Of a stretch of DNA of 64,000 nucleotides, positions 9,277 through 16,433 are shown one piece after another. A model generated the notes under the pieces. It had not been told where the DNA came from and did not search any database. It was given only the letters and a program-made list of their open reading frames with translations. The DNA comes from Candidatus Uabimicrobium amorphum (GTDB lineage Bacteria > Planctomycetota > Uabimicrobiia > Uabimicrobiales > Uabimicrobiaceae): assembly GCF_009002475.1 (NCBI RefSeq), contig NZ_AP019860.1, positions 6,524,501 to 6,588,500 of the forward strand. The letters run 5' to 3'. The position numbers were made by a program, and so were the translations under genes. How positions within the stretch are numbered: the first letter of the stretch is position 1; each line of letters starts with the position of its first letter.

Positions 9277-10338
9277 ATGGATAAATTACAAAAAAGTAGT
9301 GCAAATTACTACGATATACTAGGAATCTCAGTGGCTGCAGATATAGAACAAATTCGAAAACGTTATCGCATTTTGGCACTAGAGAACCATCCTGACAAAT
9401 TTCGTATGTCAACGGAGAAACAAAAAGCAAGTGAACGTTTTAAAGCGATTCGCATGGCTTACGACGTTTTATCTAATATAGAAAAACGAAATCAATATGA
9501 CATTTGCCTTAGAACAGGTAAAGAGTTTACAAATGTACATAACTCTAATGACCCTTTAGAACCAAGCCTTGGAGAGATCCTTTCGGATATTGATCGCTAT
9601 CAATTTCCACAACAAGCAAGAAATATGAGCGAAGGATTGAAGGAATTTGTGGATAAATCGATCATCCGCTCAGAATCGTTTCAAGAGAAAATTATAGATG
9701 TATTATCTATAAAATATAGTGAAGTAGAGACTTCTCCTGTTGCTAGTATCACGGGAGAAGTGGCAGAAGAAAAATTTATATTAACCAACTTACGTTTTAT
9801 TGTAGCCCGCCAAGGGCGTACTTCTTTTACACAGGGCAAAACTATGTACTCTCAAAGCTCCTATGGTGGCTATGGTAAATTACTGTTAGATATCGAAAAA
9901 ATTGTGCTGTTGTGGGATGTGAGACGCAATTCAAAAACATTTGATATTGCTTTTTATGGCACAGATCTTCCTTTGTCGGGCATTTACTTCACCATCGCTG
10001 GAAGTTTTTTTTCATTTTTGTGGATAGCAGAGTTATACGATATTGAATTCGAATTACAAACTCGTTTTATGCAAAACCCTGATGTTGGTAGAAAGATTTC
10101 ACAAGGGCTAGCTCTCTTAGGTAGTTCGATGATTTTACTACCGTTTGTTTTACTACCATTCATTTTACCCATGATTTTAAAAGCCCGCTTATATAAATAT
10201 GTTAGTTCTTTTTGGTGGGAAGTTGCATCACTGTTTATGATTCCGCTAGTGATACATATGTTTTACAGCAGAAAATACAAACAACAGGCTGATATATCTG
10301 AATTTATTCATAAGTGGTTGCCTACCCCCCCCAAATGA
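9277..10338 (+). CDS. J-domain (DnaJ-like) membrane protein
   Basis: An N-terminal J domain (residues about 8-75) carries the HPD motif at 38-40, preceded by helix II (RKRYRILALENHPDK) and followed by helix III ending in YDVLSNIEKRNQYD. J domains stimulate Hsp70 ATPase through HPD, and an Hsp70 is encoded two genes downstream. There is no G/F region and no zinc-finger domain, so it is a type III J protein. The middle (about 150-250) has GEV.EEKFILTNLRFIVARQG and a later LLLDIEKIVLLWDV, which resembles a bacterial PH-like domain. Two hydrophobic segments lie near 285-340 and a short basic tail follows. The ATG at 9277 is chosen over an in-frame TTG nine bases earlier because AGGA lies 10 bases upstream. 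It probably recruits Hsp70 to the membrane. Confidence 0.9.
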   Translation: MDKLQKSSANYYDILGISVAADIEQIRKRYRILALENHPDKFRMSTEKQKASERFKAIRMAYDVLSNIEKRNQYDICLRTGKEFTNVHNSNDPLEPSLGEILSDIDRYQFPQQARNMSEGLKEFVDKSIIRSESFQEKIIDVLSIKYSEVETSPVASITGEVAEEKFILTNLRFIVARQGRTSFTQGKTMYSQSSYGGYGKLLLDIEKIVLLWDVRRNSKTFDIAFYGTDLPLSGIYFTIAGSFFSFLWIAELYDIEFELQTRFMQNPDVGRKISQGLALLGSSMILLPFVLLPFILPMILKARLYKYVSSFWWEVASLFMIPLVIHMFYSRKYKQQADISEFIHKWLPTPPK

Positions 10339-10435
10339 AAAGTTCTCTCTGAATAGAAAACTATTTGGTTTTTTGTGATTTCAAAACTAAAATAAGTAAA
10401 TTATTTTTAAAAAATTCAAATTTATGAGGTTGTAC

Positions 10436-10804
10436 ATGAATTCACAAACAATGATTACTTCTCTTGCCCAACAATGTATAGATCATTATCTGACACCAGA
10501 ACAAGTCGATTTTGTTTTGCAAAAAGTCGATGTCAACCCTTTGGAAATCAAAAAATCTGCAGAAACGCGGGTGTATTACACCCATATTATTCGTTATCTT
10601 GCTCCTAGAAAAAAACTCGATGAGTGGTTGATTGGTTTGGAAGAAGAAGGTTTTGTATTTACCAAAGACTGGATCGGCAAAATACGTGGCGATGATATAC
10701 CAATGCATGATACAGAACAAAAACCTAAAAAAGATCCAGCGCTAGCAGAAGCAGAAGAGGGACTACGAATTCTACAGATGCTGAAGAAAAAGAAAGGAAA
10801 ATAG
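10436..10804 (+). CDS. Small adaptor-like protein, homologous to the domain before the FHA remnant
   Basis: This 122-residue protein starts at the ATG at 10436, where GAGG lies 6 bases upstream; an in-frame ATG at 10424 overlaps that site. Residues about 15-80 form a helical domain matching the region decoded from 1085-1300 upstream of an FHA domain (shared DVN, two-tyrosine, KL.EWL and F..DW..KI positions). The tail is charged and low complexity (EQKPKKDPALAEAEEG). A small helical domain found both alone beside Hsp70 and fused to FHA behaves like the effector-associated (EAD-type) adaptor domains described in bacterial conflict systems; the link to those families is inference. The stop is 1 base before the Hsp70 start, implying translational coupling. 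Confidence 0.75.
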   Translation: MNSQTMITSLAQQCIDHYLTPEQVDFVLQKVDVNPLEIKKSAETRVYYTHIIRYLAPRKKLDEWLIGLEEEGFVFTKDWIGKIRGDDIPMHDTEQKPKKDPALAEAEEGLRILQMLKKKKGK

Positions 10805-10805
10805 A

Positions 10806-13265
10806 ATGGCGCAGGCAATAGGTATTGATTTGGGAACGACAAATTCTGTGGTGTCATTTTTACGAGGTGGCAAACCAGAAATTATTCCCAATCGTTTTGG
10901 CAAAAACATCACTCCTTCAGCGGTGTTTCTTCCAGATTCAGATAGTGTAATCGTTGGAGAGCCGGCAAAAAGTCGCGCAGAGCAATATGCAGATAAAACG
11001 TTTATTTCAGTAAAAAGACGCATGGGGACAAACTATCGTCGCACAGTGAACGACAAAGAATACGCACCAGAAGAAATTTCAGCGATGATTTTGCGTACTC
11101 TGAAAAAAGATGCCGAGGAATTCCTTGGCGAAGAGGTAACACAAGCAGTGGTAACTGTTCCGGCGAATTTTAACAGCACAGAGCGCCAGGCAACAAAAAT
11201 TGCAGGAGAAATCGCTGGGCTAGAAGTATTACGTGTTGTCAATGAACCTACAGCAGCAGCGCTTGCTTACGGACATCTAAACCAACTTTCCCAGATTGTG
11301 CTTGTTTTTGATTTAGGAGGTGGAACATTTGACATATCCGTCGTCTTTGCCGAGGGGAATATGTATGACGTACTGTTTAGTCTGGGAGATAACCGTTTAG
11401 GTGGTGACGATTTCAATATGCATTTTCTCGGATATCTGGTCGATCACTTAAAAAAAGAACATGGCTTGGATGTTTCAGGTGATAAAAATTTACTGCGCAA
11501 GGTGCGTCAGGAAGCAGTAAAAGCAAAGCACAATTTGACAAAAAGAGAAACGGCACGCATTTATATACCTGAAATTGGTACCAGCGGTGGCAAAAGAGTT
11601 GATCTTGATTTGACAATAAATCGAGAAAAATTTAAAGAAATTGTACAACCTCTATTAGAGCGTATCAAACAGTATGCACACAAAGTTGTGGAAGAACTAA
11701 AACAACCCAAGTATACCCAACGCTACGCAGATTTCCTAGGGGAAAAACTTGAGAAATGCGATGTCATTCTTGTAGGAGGAGAAAGTCGCGTTATTGCGGT
11801 GCAGGAGACTCTTGCCCAGGAGTTTCATGGACGCATGTTCAGCAACATAAATCCTGATGAAGTCGTTGCTATGGGAGCAGCGGTGCAAGCGGGTATTTTA
11901 ACTCATCACTCTGATGTACGTGACATAGTTCTAGTAGATAGTACCTCTTTATCCTTAGGTACTGAAGTTGTCGGTGGAGGTTTTTCTGTGATTGTTCCAG
12001 CAAATACACCTCTACCTGTAACTCGTACACAAGACTATTATACCGTACATGATAATCAAACATCGGTCAACGTTGGGGTATACCAGGGGGAAAGCTCTAT
12101 TGCAAAGCAGAACAAATTACTAGGTGAATTTGGCTTAAATGGCGTCCCACCTCGACCATCGGGGCAAGTTCCTATTTTGTTAACATATGATCTAGACGCA
12201 AATGATATCTTACATGTAGAAGCACGCGATAAAGAAACAGGGAGACGTGCGGAAATTACCATAAAAGGTAGTCAGACAATACCACAACAAGAAGTTGAAC
12301 GTATGAAACAAGAAGCGGCACAAATGGAACAGCAAAATGTGGAGACTTTGCGCGTTAATCGCTTACGCGAAAAAGCTGAATCACTTATCCAGGAAAGCAA
12401 GGCAATTCAAAATATGCTTTCAAGTGTTGTTCACCCAGACTATCTAGAAAAACTAGACAATGCTATAAAAGCAATTCAGGCAGCATTAAGAAAAAGCGAT
12501 GTCGAAGAAATAGATCGTTGCTTTTACGATTTATATCATCTCATTCCAGATGAAAACGCCCAGGAACCAAGTATATCTATGAACGTAGACTCGTGTGGCG
12601 GATTTCGCGCAAATGAGTGGGGACGTCTGGAAATACGCCTTTTAAATCAGGGGCAGGGAGCAGCCCTGCAAGTTCAAGTTACTATTAGTGGGGCAACAAA
12701 AGAAAAGCAAACGGGAGCAGTTGCTGCTGTCTATCCGGGAAGCTCGCAAATCATTCCTCTTTCGATTTGTCCAGTTAACCCAGGCAATGCAGTGCCGATA
12801 TCAATTATGGTGGAATACCAAGACGAAGCGGGCATTCCTTTTTTAGTAAAACAAGAGGCTTCACTAGAAGTGGCTTATGCGGACCAACCAATTTCCAACG
12901 CAACAAAAACAGTAATTAGTATTGGGGAAATTATCAACCATACCGGTGTTGGTAATGTACAATCGCGCCAGCAAGTATCAGGTGACAATGTAGTGGGAAG
13001 CAAGGTAGGAGACATTGTAGCAACGCGTTCTAATGTAAGTATTGGCAATGAAACTACCCCTAGCATGGCCACAGAAGATACAAAAATGTCATCTCCAAAA
13101 CAACAGGAAACTATTTGTGGGAAATGTCAGGCTTTTGTACCGTCTGGTTTTGCTTTTTGCGGAAAATGCGGTAGCAAACTAGCGTTGACGTGTAGCAATT
13201 GCGGCAGTGAAATACCAGATGGATTTCAGTTCTGTGGGAAATGTGGGACAAAGGTGGGAAGCTAA
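10806..13265 (+). CDS. Hsp70 (DnaK-like) chaperone with C-terminal double zinc ribbon
   Basis: This 819-residue protein opens with the ATPase signature IGIDLGTTNS and keeps VFDLGGGTFD (about 169-178) and VILVGGESRV. A recognisable substrate-binding beta domain follows (about 395-510) and then a shortened lid. After that come about 170 residues unlike DnaK, beginning with a beta-rich stretch near 590-680. It ends in two zinc ribbons with Cys pairs CGKC/CGKC and CSNC/CGKC (about 769-819). Canonical DnaK is about 640 residues and lacks zinc ribbons, so this is a specialised paralogue and not the housekeeping chaperone. Its neighbours (J-domain membrane protein and small adaptor) suggest a dedicated, possibly membrane-recruited machine. 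I give no gene symbol because calling it dnaK would mislead. Confidence 0.92.
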   Translation: MAQAIGIDLGTTNSVVSFLRGGKPEIIPNRFGKNITPSAVFLPDSDSVIVGEPAKSRAEQYADKTFISVKRRMGTNYRRTVNDKEYAPEEISAMILRTLKKDAEEFLGEEVTQAVVTVPANFNSTERQATKIAGEIAGLEVLRVVNEPTAAALAYGHLNQLSQIVLVFDLGGGTFDISVVFAEGNMYDVLFSLGDNRLGGDDFNMHFLGYLVDHLKKEHGLDVSGDKNLLRKVRQEAVKAKHNLTKRETARIYIPEIGTSGGKRVDLDLTINREKFKEIVQPLLERIKQYAHKVVEELKQPKYTQRYADFLGEKLEKCDVILVGGESRVIAVQETLAQEFHGRMFSNINPDEVVAMGAAVQAGILTHHSDVRDIVLVDSTSLSLGTEVVGGGFSVIVPANTPLPVTRTQDYYTVHDNQTSVNVGVYQGESSIAKQNKLLGEFGLNGVPPRPSGQVPILLTYDLDANDILHVEARDKETGRRAEITIKGSQTIPQQEVERMKQEAAQMEQQNVETLRVNRLREKAESLIQESKAIQNMLSSVVHPDYLEKLDNAIKAIQAALRKSDVEEIDRCFYDLYHLIPDENAQEPSISMNVDSCGGFRANEWGRLEIRLLNQGQGAALQVQVTISGATKEKQTGAVAAVYPGSSQIIPLSICPVNPGNAVPISIMVEYQDEAGIPFLVKQEASLEVAYADQPISNATKTVISIGEIINHTGVGNVQSRQQVSGDNVVGSKVGDIVATRSNVSIGNETTPSMATEDTKMSSPKQQETICGKCQAFVPSGFAFCGKCGSKLALTCSNCGSEIPDGFQFCGKCGTKVGS

Positions 13266-13266
13266 A

Positions 13267-13656
13267 ATGGAAAAAATCAACGGCAAGCGCGTAAAGTGGC
13301 TACAACAAATAGACAATACCGCTAAACCAATGCCTGTAGATAACGGATCTATTTGGCACAAAGAACTCTACGGTCTCCTATTTTTTGACGATCATATCTC
13401 TCTCGTAGATTGCGAAGGAAAACAAGGAGTTATTCCGTTTATCGACATCATGTTGGCAAAAATCACAGAGGATGTAGAAAACCGCTATTTGATTACGCTA
13501 GAGTTGCGCGAAGAACAACAAAATATGCCCAAATTCATTTTGCAATCACAACTATTTTTTTTACTGTTTTATTCTACTATGCAACAGCATAAAGTTCCTT
13601 TTCACTTTGATTTTACCCCGGCACGTCTGCAGGCGTTGGGAGCGGATAATTCTTAG
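13267..13656 (+). CDS. Small hypothetical protein ending the chaperone operon
   Basis: This 129-residue protein begins 1 base after the Hsp70 stop, so coupling is likely. A frame extension into the Hsp70 gene exists but the ATG at 13267 is the natural start. The sequence alternates beta-like strands (LYGLLFFDDHISLVDCEGKQ, then FIDIMLAKI, then YLITLELRE), consistent with a small beta-rich or PH-like fold. It has no signal peptide or membrane segment, and no family was recognised. Confidence 0.65.
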   Translation: MEKINGKRVKWLQQIDNTAKPMPVDNGSIWHKELYGLLFFDDHISLVDCEGKQGVIPFIDIMLAKITEDVENRYLITLELREEQQNMPKFILQSQLFFLLFYSTMQQHKVPFHFDFTPARLQALGADNS

Positions 13657-13669
13657 TCGTCGGGTGATT

Positions 13670-13723
13670 ATAAACATTGTAATGAGCTTAAAATTTACAT
13701 ATGTCATTATTGCCAATGTTTAT
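13670..13723 (+). promoter_or_regulatory. Long AT-rich stem-loop after the chaperone operon
   Basis: ATAAACATTG (13670-13679) pairs with CAATGTTTAT (13714-13723). The inner arms TAATGA and TCATTA also pair, with a 4-base bulge on one side. The structure lies 14 bases after the operon's last stop and 54 bases before the next start. No T-run follows, so it may protect an mRNA 3' end instead of terminating transcription. Confidence 0.4.
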
Positions 13724-13776
13724 GCTACAGCAAAGAACTATACACTTGACTACCAAGTCGGCACAATGCATTACCC

Positions 13777-14307
13777 ATGAAACCTCTAGGGCATGTTCAC
13801 AACCTACATCCAGTGAAACATTCATCTGAGATTACTCCCACCAAACTACAAAATGACTATAGTATTTTTTGCGTGTTCATTCCTCCCAAAAGGCTCTTTG
13901 GACCTGTTAATCGCTATCCATTTTGGGGTTTTTTTGGCAAAACAACGTTCACTCTTATGGATGAAGGTATTGTTATTGCAGGAAATAAAATACGTGGTGG
14001 ATTTATCCTCACACTTCTCAGTTTCGCCTTCATCGTTTCTATGTTTCTCCTGCTTGCTCTAACAAAAATCGGTTATTTGTGGATATTTATAATAGCAGTT
14101 TTGATCTCTAAGATGATAGAACTCTTGCGCAAAACACAAAGTGAAATAACAGCTCCTTATCCATCCATCATTGCCATGAATTTAAAAAACGGTAAGCAAT
14201 TAAAAGTTACTGTGCAAATCAGAAATAAGAAAGTCAAGCAGTCCTTGTTTTTTGAAAAAGAAGAAGCTCTCTGTTTATTTGAAAAAATACGCGAGTTGTT
14301 AAAGTAA
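13777..14307 (+). CDS. Membrane protein of the RYPFWGFFG family
   Basis: This 176-residue paralogue of 3-626 has the LFGPVNRYPFWGFFG motif (residues about 46-60), the DEGIVIAGNKIRGGF strand, two adjacent hydrophobic segments (about 85-118), and then SEITAPYPSIIAM and a final basic beta stretch. The arrangement looks like a PH-like beta domain interrupted by a membrane hairpin (inference). Unlike the other two family members it carries no zinc ribbon of its own; a separate zinc-ribbon gene follows 55 bases later. No convincing ribosome-binding site precedes the ATG, so the start is uncertain by some codons. Confidence 0.7.
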   Translation: MKPLGHVHNLHPVKHSSEITPTKLQNDYSIFCVFIPPKRLFGPVNRYPFWGFFGKTTFTLMDEGIVIAGNKIRGGFILTLLSFAFIVSMFLLLALTKIGYLWIFIIAVLISKMIELLRKTQSEITAPYPSIIAMNLKNGKQLKVTVQIRNKKVKQSLFFEKEEALCLFEKIRELLK

Positions 14308-14362
14308 TAGCGGTATGACGATAGCAAAGAATAGCCCGTGATTCATTATTAGGAGTTTATAA

Positions 14363-14482
14363 TTGTCAAATCAAAAAATCTGGAAATGTGGGAAATGCGG
14401 AGAGGAACACGAATACACATTTGATACCTGCTGGAATTGTGGAAAGGGTATTTCGGAAAATGGCAAAACAAACTCATTGTAA
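14363..14482 (+). CDS. 39-residue zinc-ribbon protein with TTG start
   Basis: The short frame begins with TTG at 14363, seven bases after a clean AGGAG at 14351-14355. It encodes two Cys pairs (CGKC and CWNC) separated by EEHEYTFDT. It is the stand-alone equivalent of the C-terminal zinc ribbon fused to the membrane protein at 3-626, with an almost identical ending (CWNCGKGISENGK). Its position just after the paralogous membrane gene fits a split version of that fusion. It may bind zinc and contact the membrane protein. Confidence 0.6.
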   Translation: MSNQKIWKCGKCGEEHEYTFDTCWNCGKGISENGKTNSL

Positions 14483-14930
14483 AAAAACAGATATCAGAGA
14501 ATAAAAAACTAAGATTCACCGCAGTAATTCACAAAAAAGTAAGGGAAACCCTCAGGATGATAAATTGTTTCTCTCTATCTGACCACATTTTTGAGAAACA
14601 AAAAGGGAGAGGCAAGTGGATTATTTTTTTTATTCGATAACGACAACCGAAGTCGTTAAAATAATCCATCTACTACAAGAATTCAATCCAATTAAAAAGG
14701 GAAAACGATGTTCAAAATATGTATAGCCCTGCTTTTTTTGATGAGTATTTCATATGCTCAGGATATTTGCACGACTCTCGATTCAGGAGAAGGGTTTACC
14801 GAGCAGTCCTTTGAGGAAAAAGAAGGGCTTTCTCTGGTAGGTGTAAAAAAACTATTGTGGCCGGCGAAAGAGCGCGTATTACACGTTCGTTTTGTGGGAA
14901 TTGATGACGACAATATTAAACAACAAATCC
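14373..14930 (+). repeat. Copy 2 of the 558-bp duplicated segment
   Basis: It matches 517-1074 at a constant offset of 13856. Here it runs uninterrupted into a complete astacin gene, so this is probably the donor-like copy. The leader stem-loop is at 14617-14668. Confidence 0.9.
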
Positions 14931-16369
14931 AAGAAATTGTTGAGGACAATTGGGAAAAGTGTTGTGGGATTGATTTTCGTTTTGACAATCATCCCAAGGC
15001 GCAAATAACGGTCAATATTATGGCCGGAACCAAAAACAATTCATTTGTTGGTACCGATTCGAAAAAAAAAGTTCCGAGCATGAACCTTTCTTTTTATAAG
15101 TTAGATAGTGACGGGAATGCGTATTTACCAAAAGACTTCTTTGAGATCGTTGATGGTAAAAAAAAGATTCGCAAAGGAAGTTATGAGTATGGAACCATTC
15201 TTCATGAATTTGGCCATGCCATGGGGTTTATGCATGAGCAAATGAGTCCACATTTTGACGTAAAGTGGGACAAAGACAAAGTTTTTTCATATTACAGAAA
15301 AAATGGGCCACGAGAATGGACCGATAAAGAAGTGAGAGATTATGTATATCGTAATGTACTAAACAAGCAAGAATATACGCGCATAGCTCGTAGAGTGGTC
15401 ACATATGAAACAGAATGGATCTTTGGATTTATACCAAGAAGAACAAAAAAAATAGATATGCGTAGTATTTTTGTTCCCCGATATACCGCGAGCGAATTTG
15501 ATCAACATTCTATTATGTGCTATCCCTTAATGTTAGAACTGGCACAAGAGAGTAAGGAACTCCGCTTGGGAACTTTAAATATCAAATACAAAAAATATTT
15601 AAAGGCCAAAGATTACAAAAGTTTGCACAAAGTTCTGTCAAAGCAAAAAAATATTGACGTAGATACCAAAGCAACAATTACTGGTCGCAATGGACCTTGG
15701 CACTTGTACACGACTCTTCCTACAAATAGTAAACTAAAATCCTCGGCCAAAGTACCCAAAAAAGCGTATCGCATTGTGGAAGCCAATGGCGTTTTGGAGA
15801 TATACCCCGCCATAGGTGGTGGGCGTACTCTTTCGGTGATGGACCGTTATTTTTCCAACAAACTTTATCCCTTCCCAACGAAATCGCAAACACATAATTT
15901 TGCTGTGCGCGAGGTGAATCGCGCTTTTGATGAAATCTTGTTACGTCAACCGACAGCGGATGAACGATCCCACTATGTCGACTACATGAAGAAAAACAAT
16001 TTGCTCAAACTGCGCGATCAGGTAGCGAATTTAGCCGAAGGAAAAATCAAGAAGTTGTACTTTTCTCTTGCTGGTCGCGAGCCAAGTCAAGAAGAGATGA
16101 ACAGCGACAAAAGATTACTGGCCATGAAAGATTTTACTAGCTTGGAAGCAAGTGCTTCTCTAGAGGTAAACTTGCGTTCGCGAGAACAATTTGGTAATGT
16201 CGCGCAATTGGAAGTTATTGGACTTTACAGTGTTCACGCTGGAGGAAGTTTTTACGTAGATAACCACGAAACCGTAGAGTTTCGTGCAGGCGAGGAGATA
16301 CTTCTTCAGGAGGGTTTTACTGCCAAGGCGGGAAGCGATTTTACCGCAAAATTGTATAGTAACGAATAG
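14708..16369 (+). CDS. Secreted astacin-like (M12A) zinc metalloprotease
   Basis: This 553-residue protein has a signal peptide (residues about 1-17, ending SYAQ). The zinc site is HEFGHAMGFMHE with H166, E167, H170 and H176. The Met-turn SIMCYP lies about 100 residues later (M270). These are the hallmarks of metzincins of the astacin/M12A group. Residues about 390-500 form a helical segment with DEILLRQPTADE and a later LAGREPSQEE, like a DUF4214-type module. The end (VEFRAGEEILLQEGF, then AKAGSDF) matches the 3-coathanger-stack type of C-terminal beta domain found in secreted proteins. AAGGGA lies 6 bases before the ATG. A second copy is at 35315-36964 and a truncated one at 852. It lies directly upstream of a fibre-like surface protein gene. 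Confidence 0.92.
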   Translation: MFKICIALLFLMSISYAQDICTTLDSGEGFTEQSFEEKEGLSLVGVKKLLWPAKERVLHVRFVGIDDDNIKQQIQEIVEDNWEKCCGIDFRFDNHPKAQITVNIMAGTKNNSFVGTDSKKKVPSMNLSFYKLDSDGNAYLPKDFFEIVDGKKKIRKGSYEYGTILHEFGHAMGFMHEQMSPHFDVKWDKDKVFSYYRKNGPREWTDKEVRDYVYRNVLNKQEYTRIARRVVTYETEWIFGFIPRRTKKIDMRSIFVPRYTASEFDQHSIMCYPLMLELAQESKELRLGTLNIKYKKYLKAKDYKSLHKVLSKQKNIDVDTKATITGRNGPWHLYTTLPTNSKLKSSAKVPKKAYRIVEANGVLEIYPAIGGGRTLSVMDRYFSNKLYPFPTKSQTHNFAVREVNRAFDEILLRQPTADERSHYVDYMKKNNLLKLRDQVANLAEGKIKKLYFSLAGREPSQEEMNSDKRLLAMKDFTSLEASASLEVNLRSREQFGNVAQLEVIGLYSVHAGGSFYVDNHETVEFRAGEEILLQEGFTAKAGSDFTAKLYSNE

Positions 16370-16433
16370 TTTTTTAGATATCGAGAAATAAAAATTTTTT
16401 ACATATTTATATAAAACAACAGAAAGGAATTTT

